From NCBI GenBank assembly GCA_018350325.1, contig JAEVLN010000029.1:672964-736963 (forward strand): DNA of 64,000 nt, given 5' to 3'. The position numbers and the translations under genes were made by a program. This DNA is from Globodera rostochiensis (lineage: Eukaryota > Nematoda > Chromadorea > Rhabditida > Heteroderidae). The notes beneath the pieces are model-generated. The model did no database searches. It worked only from the letters and a program-made list of their open reading frames with translations, and was not told where the DNA came from. Below, in pieces: positions 34,926 through 46,012 of the stretch. How positions within the stretch are numbered: the first letter of the stretch is position 1; each line of letters opens with the position of its first letter.

Positions 34926-34978
34926 AACGCCCGCTGCAATATTTCCATATCGGGCATATAGTTATGATGAAGCTAAGA
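34926..34978 (+). CDS. 53-bp internal exon with both splice sites
   Basis: Acceptor CACGCTTTCTCAG and donor GTAAGT; reads TPAAIFPYRAYSYDEAK with one base on each side. Only this frame is open throughout. One of the clearest exon candidates here. Confidence 0.52.
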
Positions 34979-35210
34979 GTAAGTAATAAATTTTGCTTTC
35001 AAATTTTAGGTTTTGGAGTTTTATTTTCGTCAGTTAGTTTAATTATTATATTTATTACTTGCCTAAGTTTATTTTTATCATTTTATCAAATATCAATCCT
35101 AATTTTAATTTTTATTGAATTTATTCATTTTTTCATTTTAACTCGTTAGCAAAATTTCGTTAGGTTTGGAATTAAATTTTTGTTAATATTATCTTTAAAC
35201 CTGCTTAGAA

Positions 35211-35279
35211 TCGCTGTTCAAATTAAGCAGCAATAGCTTTCACTCATTCTTTGTTAATTTAAAATTTGTTTTGTTTTAA
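35211..35279 (+). CDS. Exon-like frame
   Basis: Begins two bases after acceptor ACCTGCTTAG: SLFKLSSNSFHSFF. A donor at GTTAATT is possible. Confidence 0.3.
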   Translation, partial: SLFKLSSNSFHSFFVNLKFVLF

Positions 35280-35289
35280 ATATACTTCT

Positions 35290-36950
35290 TAGATCTTATA
35301 TTTCTTTTTTATAAAATCATGTGCTTCTCGCAAATCTGCTCAGCAACAAAGTTGTGCCTTTATTTGATACAAAAACTTTATATTTGTTGTTGATACATTA
35401 TTTAGTCAGAATTAATTCAAATCACTTCAGTGTTTCTTTGGTGCGTTCAATTTTGTAGAGCATATTGTTAATGTTTTTTTGTTTTATAATTATTTGTTAG
35501 TTACATTTACTTATATTCTCATTTAATTATTGTTTTATGTTACAATTCATGGTTATATTAATTAATTTGCTCAACTTCTTTAAAATAAATATTTCTTTGA
35601 AAATTAATTATTTTTGAATTGGTCGCTTATAAAACTTAAAAGAAGTGATATTATTAGTTAGTCTGGGCAAAACCCCAATATTTTATGATATGAAATAACT
35701 TTAAATGAAGAAAAATTCATTTTTGTACATATGATCAATCAACGTGTGCTGAAATTTATTTAAAAACTGAATTACCATAATTTAATTATTTATATTACTT
35801 TAAATAACTTCTTGTTTTGAAACTAAGTTCATATATAGTTCAAATAAGGCTTTAAATATATTAATAATTTCTATTTAATAGTAATTGTTGCAATTATTTT
35901 GTTTAAGCAGTAATTTAAATGAGAAATTATTTGTTTTTTTTGTTACACTTTTCTTTCAAATTGCCTTTACTTCTTTTAGCTTTTCTTTTCTTCTAAAAAT
36001 TGGTATATAATTTGAGTTTTAACAAAAATTTCTTATTGCATAAATAGCTTGAATTATTCGTTATACATGCTTTTAGGAAATTTGAAACTTTTTTCTATGT
36101 TTATTATTTTTTGCATTAATAATTGGTGATTTTTATTTTTTTTTTATCTTTTAGAATTTTTAAGTTAAAAATCCGGCCAGACTCTGTTTTAAAATAACAA
36201 AATAATTGGCATTAAATAAAGCTTTATAATTTTTTATTCACGCATTTGAAATGCAATACAAAAAAACAAAATTTGCTTGTGGTAATGAATGGGATTTATT
36301 ATTTATCATTATTATATCGGATAAAAATGATTAAAAAAGCAATGTAACAATTTTTTTTTTATCTGAGTAAATTTTATGTCAAAAATTTGAATAAAATTAT
36401 TTTAAAAAACCAAACTATAAACCATCAGAAACCCGTTAATAATTGGATTAATAATGGTGGTCTGCTCCATAATAATACAACCTTTAGTTGACATCCGTAT
36501 TAATTATTTTTTGATCCGCCATTTCTAATTCTTTATTGAAATTTATTGCTAATAAATGTACATATAAAAATACAGTTTAATTTGTGCATCATCGCTGAAT
36601 ATTAATATTTAAATAATTATTTAAATAATTATAACTTAGAATGTATTTAATTACAACATTTTTAATTTAAATAATTGTTTTAAAAGTATTTCTACATACG
36701 ATGTCTTCTAAAATTTGTTTTGCACAGCAAGAAAACGAACAAAAATAAAACACCAAGCCTCCGGGAAGAGGAATCATCTGATATGACGAAGTCAATTTTA
36801 TACAATTTGAATAATTATATTAATTGAATTAAGAATGTTTAAAAATTAAATGTTTTGTTTTGATCCAATTTTATTATTAAAAAAATATCCGGATGAAGAA
36901 GTTTTTAAACAAATTGAGTTATACCCACTTTTATAAAGAGTTCAAACCCT
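35290..36950. other. AT-rich background
   Basis: T-rich to about 36.5 kb, then A-rich. A small island at 36730-36790 is open on the minus strand only (VISDDSSSRRLGVLF). Nothing firm. Confidence 0.4.
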
Positions 36951-36956
36951 TAAAAA

Positions 36957-37076
36957 ATGAGAAATTATGAAAAAGCTTTCCATTTGTCGAAAAACAGAAA
37001 TCATGCTGCAAGGCGGGTGCAAAGAGCCGCAGATGCTCTAGCGGAAGAAAAGGCAAAGGCCATGAGGGCGGCATAA
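36957..37076 (+). CDS. 39-residue helical ATG frame
   Basis: MRNYEKAFHLSKNRNHAARR, then VQRAADALAEEKAKAMRAA to TAA. Ala/Arg/Glu/Lys-rich and probably one long helix. Sharp GC island with a complete start-to-stop frame. Not recognised. Confidence 0.46.
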   Translation: MRNYEKAFHLSKNRNHAARRVQRAADALAEEKAKAMRAA

Positions 37077-38024
37077 GAATAATTTTGGGCTAACAATGTA
37101 GTTCAATGTCATATTGTATGTAATGTGTAGTGTGCAACGAATAAAATGAGAGGAGAATTATAACAAAAATATATTGTGATGAATTAAATTAATTAAGTCA
37201 AATCAAATATCACTAATTTGTGAAAAAAAATATTACGATATTCACGACAAGTGGAGTAAATCATTAGGTTGGCTCCAATTAAACCAATCTTTTTGTTGTC
37301 TTTAGTTATTAGATCTTATTTTTTTATGACGCATTATCTTCTTCTATACTATTGTTTCCCTGCAGCAATGACTAAATAAAATAATTTAAGATAAACACAT
37401 TTTTGAAAACTAATTTAACAAAACCAAAAGGAACAAAATATCAAGATCTTATACAAAGCAAATTCAGTCTTTTCACTAATCTGAGAATGTACAATAAATA
37501 TAATAAAATAAGTCAAATAAAAAACGTCATGACCCCGCGAAAACTAGACAAAAAACCTAACCCCAAGATAAAACCTATAATCAAAAATAAAATACTAACG
37601 AATCTTTAAAGGGAGGAAAATTATCAAAAACAAATAAAAGAAGAAAATTTTAAGGTCTGAATCATGCAAAAAGGACAACAATGTTAACAAAAAATGAATT
37701 AAATTAATAATATTGGCGAATTAAAAGAAATGCTTAATCAAATCTAAGACATACTCTAAATCAAATTTTCATAGATAGGTTAGGAATTTAATAAAAAAGG
37801 TATTAATATAACATTTACTAAGTAAACAAAAACCAAAGGATTACTTTTTTGGCTGAATAAATGAATCAAATTAAAGAAAATGTTTAAAACACGATCTGAA
37901 CTGAACCATTTTTATAGTGATTGGGTGAGCGATCCTAAGACTTATTTCAAAAAAAGGGACAACTATCGGTTTAAGCCAATTTATAACTCGGGCCGTGGGT
38001 ATTTTTTTTAAATCGATAATATTG

Positions 38025-38042
38025 CCCCCCCCCCCCCCCCCC
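38025..38042. repeat. C18 homopolymer
   Basis: Eighteen C directly upstream of the MGKRTPIPGWQKK frame; the 17.6-kb relative has eleven at the same place. Confidence 0.9.
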
Positions 38043-38049
38043 TGCGGCG

Positions 38050-38151
38050 ATGGGAAAACGAACGCCCATCCCGGGCTGGCAGAAAAAAGCAGCCATTGAA
38101 TTGCTGCAGCGAGAGGTGGATAGAAAGAATGGCTGCTTCCTTTTACTTTAA
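38050..38151 (+). CDS. Intact AAIELLQR frame, 33 residues
   Basis: MGKRTPIPGWQKKAAIELLQ, then REVDRKNGCFLLL to TAA. Intact counterpart of the broken copy at 17621; shares its second half with 7157-7234. Differences among the three loci are A/E and R/G substitutions. Confidence 0.45.
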   Translation: MGKRTPIPGWQKKAAIELLQREVDRKNGCFLLL

Positions 38152-40205
38152 TCGATTATAAATTTAATATACATATATAAAGTCAATTTTGCATCTTTAA
38201 TATAATTTTTGCTCGTAACAATTTTAGTTTTTAAAGGATGGTTTATTTTTTGGCACTAATTTTTTTTTCGTTGTTTTTTTACAATATTTTACATTTTAGA
38301 ATTTTTCAAATCGTTTTATTTTCAAATATTTGTTTATTATGTCAATTATTTGAGTTCAAAATGAATATTTTTTTGCTCAATAATTAGTTTTATGTGATGT
38401 TTTAGTCCTCAAAACATAATTGTCAATTCAGAACCAACTTAACACTGTGTTAACACTGTGTGCCGCCGAACAAATCACGGAGATTCGATATTAACAGAAA
38501 TTTGTGTAAAAAAATAAGGCAATTAATGATGCGAATGCACTAAAAATTAATAACTAAAAAATTTGTACGTATCAAAAAAATTATAAAAATAGACTTGTTA
38601 ACAATTTATAATCAAAAGAATAATTATATACAAAAATAGCAAAACGTATAACTTACTTTTAGCGAAACATCAAACTAATTATTGCTAATCATCTACAAAA
38701 CTAATCCAACCGAGAACACCGACACACAGCCCCAAAGAAGAAAAATGCAACAAGAAAGTCTTTGAAAGCGCGTACCGAGCGCACCCTAATAAAAAATAAA
38801 TATAACAAATAAATACAGTTGTTTCAGAAGCTCATGTAATAAACAAAGTTGTAATTATCGCATCGCCAGTTACATATATTATAAGACAAACCCTAACAAA
38901 TCGTTATGTAGTTCTATTATTATATTTTATGAACAATTGAACTCAAAAAAATTTAACAATTTCTATAATGCATTTTTAAAACAATATAATTGACAAAAAG
39001 ATAATAAAACTAAAAAAGTTTTTCTAACGATGTGTCGGAAATAATGGCGCCAAGCAATAATTCGCAACAAAACAATTTTATAAAAATTATAAACTTAGAA
39101 AAATAATAAACTAAAAATATTAAATTCATAATTTACTTGGAGCAGATTTATCTTGCCGTGTTCTCGGATGATGGAACGTCAATAAATGTAAAAATTTGCC
39201 GCTTCAAAATAAAAATAAATTAAAAAAAAACTCCCAGCATATCTTAATCTGTTGTCGAGATAACAAAAGAGCTACAAAAGTTTAAAATATTTTATTTTAT
39301 AAGACCAATCGGAATGAGTAAATACAATTTTAAATTTCGATTTAACATGCCTTTGCAATAAGCATTCATCAACATTTCGTTAATTTTTTGATAAAGAATT
39401 TAATGCTTAAACCAAAAGACATAAATATTTTGTTGAAATATAAATGTTAAATCTACAACTCAGAGTGCATTGTAAGAATTAAAATAACAAATAAATACAA
39501 TTTATACAGGTTTATTCATTTGCTAATGATCCATTAAATTATAGGAACATTAAAAAACTAAAAAAAAAATATACAGCTGAAGAATCAGTTTACACTTACA
39601 GGTGTGGCAAAAGGATGCCCTGCACGTTTGAATTAATGGAAAGTGGCAAGTGGCAAGTAATATATAACAATTTATTATAAATTTAAATAATTAAGCTTTA
39701 ACAAATGATATTATTAAATGGGGCATTTCAATAATCTAATGGGACGCCTAAATTAAAAACTTAGTTAAAATTAATTTAAAGATTCAGGTTCAACATGCAA
39801 CCTAATATCATATCAAGCATATATCGCTGATATAACATAAATAAAAATTGGCCCAAATAAGCAATAAATGAAACAAAGAAAATTTTCACTCTTAAAAAAA
39901 CTATCAAATTTTTATATTTCAAATAATAAATGGTTTCATGATCTACGCTGAAGTAGGAACAACCTTAATCAATTTTGTACATACCACGAATAAATGTGTA
40001 TTTTAGGCGCTCTTTTATTATATTATCGAATTTTTTGATTTTATCTGACTATTACTCTCCTTTTTCATACCTAAATTTTTATAATTAGAGAGTCCGTTTC
40101 GGCAATGTGAAGTGGGAAGCTTCGCGCGGGCAATAACTGACTTCAAACTTAACCCATTCAGACAAATTAAACCCCTTTCGAAAGCTCTTTTGAGTTGAAG
40201 CTATA

Positions 40206-40335
40206 GTTAAGCTAAAGTTTTGCGATTGGCTAAGTCTTAAAAAAGTAGATGTTAAAAAGTTTAAAAAAAATCAATTTTTAAGTTTTTTGGCCATACTTTT
40301 TTGAGACGTTTCCAATCGCAAAAATTTGGCTTAAC
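40206..40335. repeat. 130-bp imperfect palindrome, second copy
   Basis: Same hairpin as 9472-9601 within the 4-kb duplication. Confidence 0.78.
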
Positions 40336-40525
40336 AAACGCTCGTCTCATCAACTGCATTGAATGTGCCTATTATAGTGCCCAGGATAAGGTCTCTAGAT
40401 TGCAGTCTACGCAGGCTTTATCTCTATCCCTTTATGCTTGCAGTTTTATAGAGAATAGAGAATATTTTAATAAAATCATGCGTGGAGAAACGCTCTTCGG
40501 TTTTCATTTTCTTCCCAACCCTTGA
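40301..40525 (+). CDS. Protein-like frame, 74 codons, broken by TGA in copy 1
   Basis: Includes LTNARLINCIECAYYSAQDK, then VSRLQSTQALSLSLYACSFI. At the matching point of copy 1, TGC is TGA. Other differences include a synonymous GTC/GTA. The first part overlaps the palindrome arm. Family not recognised. Confidence 0.4.
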   Translation: MRRFQSQKFGLTNARLINCIECAYYSAQDKVSRLQSTQALSLSLYACSFIENREYFNKIMRGETLFGFHFLPNP

Positions 40526-40662
40526 GCACTGCATCGTCCAAATTTGCTTATCGTAATTTACCCAGGTTAATCCAGTCTACATTCATTAATTTAATGTCAG
40601 TTATTGCACCGGTCTGCATTCGGTCCGCGCGCCTTCGCGAGATATTTAATTTTACTCAATGA
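40474..40662 (+). CDS. Protein-like frame, copy 2 of 9740-9928
   Basis: Same reading as copy 1 (NLPRLIQSTFINLMSVIAPV). Overlaps the previous frame by about 50 bp in another phase. Confidence 0.38.
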   Translation, partial: NHAWRNALRFSFSSQPLSTASSKFAYRNLPRLIQSTFINLMSVIAPVCIRSARLREIFNFTQ

Positions 40663-41092
40663 CAAATTAAAAAGAAGCGCTTAGTAAATTACTTCCCACA
40701 AATTTATTATAAACTAAATAAAAAAGATTAAATGAATAAAAAATTTAATGGAAAAAAAATATCTATTTAAAATAAAAAGGCGAAACTTTATAAATGCTAA
40801 AAACATATAAATAACAAGGGCCGGATCAAAAATATATGCAGTTGATTAAAACACATCACTATTGAATAAAAATAAACAAATAATACAAATAAATATAATT
40901 CTACAAAAATATAATAATAAAATGTTAAATAAACCCTGAGCTTTAATAATATCTCATTATCACCTGGCTACCCTCTGTATATAAAGAGATCAGGGACATC
41001 AGAGAGCTCGTAATAGACTTATAATTTAAAAGATCCAAGGTGTATTTTAAAATTAATAAATAAACCATTAAATTAAAAATAGCATTAACAAA

Positions 41093-41206
41093 ATGATTGG
41101 ATTCATCTGCACAATTTTCAGCCGTTTGAGCTACTGGCAGTGTAAAGAAAGGACTGTTCGGGCCATAGGAATTGTTGTTAAAACTTTTTGTAATTTTACT
41201 CAATAA
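41093..41206 (+). CDS. MIGFICTIFSRLSYWQCKER frame, copy 2
   Basis: 37 residues; differs from copy 1 by an in-frame 6-bp deletion and a synonymous change. Confidence 0.42.
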   Translation: MIGFICTIFSRLSYWQCKERTVRAIGIVVKTFCNFTQ

Positions 41207-42106
41207 CGTCCACAGCAAAAAGACTTAAAACCAAAATTTATAAAGTAAAATGATACCAAAAGAGTCAAACAATAAGCAAAATTTATTTATAATATGTAAA
41301 ATTATAAAATTAAAATTGCAAAAAAATTGTTCATAAAAAATCATATATGTGGAGGCTTTGTGATTATTTAAAGTTAGCGCATCATTATCATGTATGTAAT
41401 ACCAAAACTTTTAAAGTAATTTTTCAACAAAAATCGTTTATCTGAAATCCCGCCTTTATTTAAAATAACAAACAAAGAATCAAGAAAGCTAGCATAATAA
41501 GTTGAATTACTAAGTTACTCAGTAAAAGTTGACGATTAATGTATTTATTGCCAAGTTATTTATTTGATTCCATAAAAATGTTTAAAGAGAATATTACAAA
41601 ATTTGTTTAAAAAATAAAATAATTTTAAATTTATTTTATTTATAAATTGGTAATATTGTTTACGACTTATTAATTTTAATCCTACATGTAAACTGGCTTT
41701 GAATCCATTCTGCTTAAGCTTAAAACTGCAACCTAAAGTCTTGCTCACTGTTGCAGAGGAAAAGGCTATTTTCAGAATCTATTAAACGTTATGGTTGTAA
41801 AACAAAAAACATTGTTTTGTTTTTAGTGCAATTAATCATTTTTGAGTTGATCAGTGTTTATTTTTTTACATAATGTAATGTAAAGGTAATCTACCTATAT
41901 ATAAAATTTGTTTGTTATCGACTTAATATGACTGATAGTTATTTTATGCTGCGTGTCTCGAAGAAATTGGTCCTATGGCGAGATTAAGGAAAGGAGACAT
42001 TATATAAAAAAATAAATTTATTGGCTATTTTTTATCATTACTTTAGTTTTTGGTTATTTGAGTTTTATTTAACCAACTTTCAATTTTTTATCGTTTCTTC
42101 CCGCAG

Positions 42107-42182
42107 TTCATGCATATTCATCTATCGTTTGTTTCTCCCGCAATTTCTGCAGCAATTTAGCTACATAAAATTTACAATATAA
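42107..42182 (+). CDS. Exon-like frame after strong acceptor
   Basis: After ATCGTTTCTTCCCGCAG, one base then SCIFIYRLFLPQFLQQFSYI. Hydrophobic and aromatic. Confidence 0.4.
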
Positions 42183-42217
42183 ATATTCCACATTGGGTTC
42201 CTTAAAATTTAACTGTT

Positions 42218-42307
42218 ATGTATTGGTTTCTTTGGATTGCTTTCGCTGATGGAATTCAATATTTGAGGACGTTAGGCAAAGTAGTTGGTTATTTTATTTT
42301 TTTTTAA
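42218..42307 (+). CDS. 29-residue ATG frame
   Basis: MYWFLWIAFADGIQYLRTLG, then KVVGYFIFF to TAA. Membrane-like start. Confidence 0.34.
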   Translation: MYWFLWIAFADGIQYLRTLGKVVGYFIFF

Positions 42308-42827
42308 TTAAATTGCCTTGAGATTTTTATTGTAAATGATGAATGTAAAAGTTTGTTTTCAATTAAACTTGAAATTAATAATTTGAATCGGTAAATTTTT
42401 TAAAATTCTTTGAAACAGTTAATTCATGCTGGTATGCTGAGGTCCAACCAAGTCAATTGCATTGGATGGATGTGTCTTAATAAAACATAAGTATGGATAA
42501 AATATGAAAGTATTTTTTGGTCTACTTTTATCCTTGGTGCTTGGTATTTTTAAAAGAATACAATTTATAATTAATTATTCAAATGTGTTTAACTTTTTTT
42601 GCACTCTGAACTTTGTTCAAATTATTAAACCATAAATTTTTTCTAATTTATAATCACCATTATTTTAATGTTGTCACATTTTAATATGCATTTTTAGTTT
42701 GAGAGCTTTGGCATGAACATTTTCACGTGTGTAAATCTTTAGATTTACAAGTGAAAAGAAAAATTTGTAAGTTTTTATATATATTTATCATTAATTTAAA
42801 CCATGGTATTTATTTTTATTTTGTTGC

Positions 42828-43011
42828 ATGGCATATGCGTGCCCAAGCTGCTTTAGAGTGAATTTAATTTGTTCGATTTGCACCGGATCCTCTCGCTTGA
42901 TCAACTGTATACATTACAGGTGTGTTTTCCCCCAATTCTCCCATTCTCAAAACATTACCGTTAATTTACAGTAATCAAATATTATCTGAACTATTCTTTT
43001 TTCTTTTCTAA
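42828..43011 (+). CDS. Two-exon Cys-rich frame with a 52-bp intron
   Basis: ATG exon 42828-42919 reads MAYACPSCFRVNLICSICTG, then SSRLINCIHY, leaving AG before donor GTGTGT. A pyrimidine-rich 52-bp intron ends in TTTACAG at 42971; the next exon (42972-43011) completes the codon and reads NQILSELFFFLF to TAA. CxxC-x6-CxxC could bind a metal. Family not recognised. Confidence 0.42.
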
Positions 43012-43160
43012 GTCTTATAAAGGATATTATTGATATGTATAATAAACCAATACAAAATTTTTAAATGTTTAAAACAAGGGCTATAATTGCTCAATTAAAG
43101 GTGATTCTTAATATATTTTTTAATAAAATATTGATTATATAAAGATATTTGACGTATCAG

Positions 43161-43284
43161 CTTTATACAAAATAAATTTTTGTTTGGATATTATTTTTTT
43201 AAAAGTGTCTTGGTCTTTGTGGCCGGCCATCTCTCGTTGATTCCAATTAGCACCAATTATTTTATAGCTTCTTTTTATTTTTAG
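43161..43284 (+). CDS. Membrane-type exon-like frame
   Basis: After GACGTATCAG: FIQNKFLFGYYFFKSVLVFV, then AGHLSLIPISTNYFIASFYF to TAG. One or two transmembrane segments. Confidence 0.38.
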
Positions 43285-43353
43285 GGTTTAAGTATTTATA
43301 AGGTATTTTGTTATTCTTCATTTTGGGTCTTGGCTTTTTGGTTTAAAAAAATA

Positions 43354-43461
43354 ATGATTGGTAATCATAATAACCCGGTAACACACATTGTGGAATGCCC
43401 CGAACACGTGCTTCTTTGCCTCAGTGGTGGGGAGTCGCCGCGACTCGAATCAATCGCTTAA
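43354..43461 (+). CDS. 35-residue ATG frame
   Basis: MIGNHNNPVTHIVECPEHVL, then LCLSGGESPRLESIA to TAA. Very sharp GC island with balanced composition. Confidence 0.45.
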   Translation: MIGNHNNPVTHIVECPEHVLLCLSGGESPRLESIA

Positions 43462-43498
43462 TCGCTATATTTTTTGTTTTGCTTAACGTTGCTTTTTT

Positions 43499-43591
43499 AT
43501 GAAGTCGCACAAATTCGTTTCGTGCTCGTTATTTGATGTGAACCGGTTGTTAAGCGCTAAGTATAAATTATGTTTAAATGTGGTAAACTAA
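43499..43591 (+). CDS. 30-residue ATG frame
   Basis: MKSHKFVSCSLFDVNRLLSA, then KYKLCLNVVN to TAA. Confidence 0.35.
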   Translation: MKSHKFVSCSLFDVNRLLSAKYKLCLNVVN

Positions 43592-43858
43592 AAGTAAAAC
43601 TTGACAATTTTATATTTCAAGAGTGTGTAACTCAACTTCATATTTTATTTGATTAATAAAAACATTATCTCTTTTTACAAGTTTATCTCCGCTATTAAAA
43701 TTGATATTTGTGAATATGAAAGAATATTGTAAGCTGTCAGGTAGTAGTGAATGAAAGAAACCTTTAGAATAATTAAAATTGGATTAATTTCAAATTAATG
43801 TTTTCACTACAAAAGTTTGATCATGCGCGCGTTTCAATTAAAAGCGTATCATAAATAG

Positions 43859-44017
43859 GATATAACACCTCTCATCACAGAAATCATATGTGGATGTATC
43901 CGCCCCAAAGCGGTGATTTTTAGAAATAGTGATTTTTTTCTAAATGTTGAAAACACGATTCTAGGGGTATTCAGGGCAGTAGATCGCAAATCTGACTTCT
44001 ATTTCGAACAATTTTGA
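43859..44017 (+). CDS. Protein-like frame, 52 codons
   Basis: TEIICGCIRPKAVIFRNSDF, then FLNVENTILGVFRAVDRKSD to TGA. Its compact block-like look could also mean a dispersed repeat; no second copy is in this window. Confidence 0.36.
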   Translation, partial: DITPLITEIICGCIRPKAVIFRNSDFFLNVENTILGVFRAVDRKSDFYFEQF

Positions 44018-44301
44018 ATTGTTGTTTTTTAATTATTAATTTAAGTTTTTATACATATTACACAAATTTACAAAAGAATCTCTTTTCATTAAATTCTTAA
44101 CTTATTTATATGTTTATAAAAGTATATATTAAATATTATAAAATAGTTAAATCATATATTAAGCAAAATATGTAAATTTTATCTTGAAATAAATAAAATA
44201 ACGGAAACAAATATTTTATAAAATAACATTGTTGCCAAAACGTGAGAAGGCTGTGTAATATTCCTAAAATGTATAAAAGCATAATAAATATAAAATAATA
44301 A

Positions 44302-44403
44302 TTATTAAAACGTAAACCGCATTATTTGCCAGGGTTTTGGACTATCGAATTGAAGCTTGGTTCAGCCCTATTAATTAAACAAATCTATCAATCCATGGCT
44401 TGA
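44302..44403 (+). CDS. Protein-like frame, 33 codons
   Basis: KRKPHYLPGFWTIELKLGSA, then LLIKQIYQSMA to TGA. Confidence 0.42.
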   Translation, partial: LLKRKPHYLPGFWTIELKLGSALLIKQIYQSMA

Positions 44404-44430
44404 AAATTCTTGTTAATTTAATCATCCAAA

Positions 44431-44565
44431 ATGTTAGCACTTCTCCATTATATTGAGAATTTGGGCAGTTTTCCGTCTACGAGAAATTTAATTTACAATG
44501 CGCGCACTAAACAAAAAAAACAATTAAATATCATATATCGGAACATTCCTATACATTTAAACTAA
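44431..44565 (+). CDS. 44-residue ATG frame
   Basis: MLALLHYIENLGSFPSTRNL, then IYNARTKQKKQLNIIYRNIP to TAA. Follows the previous frame by 27 bp. Confidence 0.45.
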   Translation: MLALLHYIENLGSFPSTRNLIYNARTKQKKQLNIIYRNIPIHLN

Positions 44566-44885
44566 TTATGTTGTTTAAAAATTATTTTCATTTTCAAGAA
44601 TAATTACTTTGGAAAATCAATAACTATTTAATGATCTTTTAAATAATAATAATTAAATTACATTGGTAAAATTGTCGTTGTTGATAATAATTTTTATATT
44701 TCAGAATTTAATAAAAGTATTTTTAAAATAAATTTTTACACGCTTTATTATTTACCCATTAGACCAGGTATCTGGAAAAATTACTTAATCAAAAATTTTA
44801 AAAAGGTTTGGTTTGGACCATCACATTGCGCGAATAATTAAATTAAAATGTGCCCAAAATTCAATAAACTGCTCAGCGAGCTAAA

Positions 44886-45011
44886 ATGGTGGATATGGCC
44901 TACTTTTCTGTAAATTTAAATGTCACATTACAAGCAACTCTGCCGTATCAAAACCTGAGCAGTCTTTTCCAAGACTGCAAAATTTTTTGGAAATCTAATT
45001 ATGTTAGCTAG
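44886..45011 (+). CDS. 41-residue ATG frame
   Basis: MVDMAYFSVNLNVTLQATLP, then YQNLSSLFQDCKIFWKSNYV to TAG. The frame is open upstream from an acceptor (AACTGCTCAG), reading RAK before the Met, so it may be an exon. Two N-x-T/S sites. Confidence 0.46.
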   Translation: MVDMAYFSVNLNVTLQATLPYQNLSSLFQDCKIFWKSNYVS

Positions 45012-45327
45012 AAGTCAATTTATAAAATTTCAACAATTTAAACTCCAAATGGGATTAAAAATACAGGATATAAATATGCAAAACTGTACTAGTTATAAAT
45101 AAAATTAAAATTTACTGCATCTTGTATTTATATTGACAGAAATAGAATTTACCACTCGTCGATTTTAAGGCTTAATCTAAAATGATTGGATATTTGACAT
45201 TAACAAAGTTTGAATTTGAATTTTATATGCTTGTTTGAAGAATGGCGTGTTTGTATTGATCATTTGTTTTTAGTCAGCCGTTGCTGATTTATTTTAAATA
45301 TTTAGTTAAAATTTTTTTAATCAAAAA

Positions 45328-45408
45328 ATGCTGCTGGTTGTCCTCGGTTTGGGCTCGCTCTCCGACAAAGAACTTATGTGGTTACTGCAGACATTAATCT
45401 ATCGGTAG
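45328..45408 (+). CDS. 26-residue ATG frame
   Basis: MLLVVLGLGSLSDKELMWLL, then QTLIYR to TAG; signal-peptide-like start. Confidence 0.38.
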   Translation: MLLVVLGLGSLSDKELMWLLQTLIYR

Positions 45409-45691
45409 AGCTTTTTCAATTTAACTCTGTTAATTTTAACAAACATGTTTATATATATTTTTTTTTTACTAACGTCTAGAACTTACGATGTTAAATTAAT
45501 CTCCGATTTATTGATCATTTTTTTATTAATTAAGCAAGCAATTCATCAATATTAGGGTAAATTCAATACTTTATAACACTGAAACGCAGTTGTTTTTTTG
45601 TTTTAATTTTGATTTTAACTTTTACATATAAATAAATCGTATGAATGTATGCCAAAATTGAGCAAATTAAGATTATTACGGTTAATTACAG

Positions 45692-45760
45692 GTAGTGAGT
45701 GAAGTTGAAAGAAGCTCATCTTACCGTAAAGGCATACATTGTTTATTGGACGCATTGTAA
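45692..45760 (+). CDS. Exon-like frame after acceptor
   Basis: After GTTAATTACAG: VVSEVERSSSYRKGIHCLLD to TAA, or a shorter exon ending at donor GTAAAG (45726). Confidence 0.42.
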   Translation, partial: VVSEVERSSSYRKGIHCLLDAL

Positions 45761-45911
45761 TAAATAACTTAGCTAATATTGAGAAAATTTTTACTAATAT
45801 TTATTAGGTATTTTCTTTATTATACCTTTGTTTTTTATCAAAAATATCTTCCTCACTGTATTTAACTTCAATTTTATCATCATTTTCTTAGAGATTCTGA
45901 TTTGCTTTTAG

Positions 45912-45974
45912 GTAGTGGGGGTCGCCTTAATCGCAGTTAGATTTGTGGTCTCACTGGTCAAGTGGAGTTGTTGA
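45912..45974 (+). CDS. Membrane-segment exon candidate
   Basis: After GATTTGCTTTTAG: VVGVALIAVRFVVSLVKWSC to TGA. One transmembrane helix. Confidence 0.42.
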   Translation, partial: VVGVALIAVRFVVSLVKWSC

Positions 45975-46012
45975 TTTACTTTTCATAATTTTAATTGTTT
46001 GTTTATTATTTA

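Larger units (their letters stand above)
38089..41989. repeat. ~4-kb dispersed duplication, copy 2
   Basis: Counterpart of 7172-11255, shorter by about 180 bp, mostly one deletion. Plus-strand frames corresponding to 7515, 7788, 8131, 8245, 9159, 9740 and 10357 are present; the 8245 frame is uninterrupted here (CAG instead of TAG). Confidence 0.9.
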
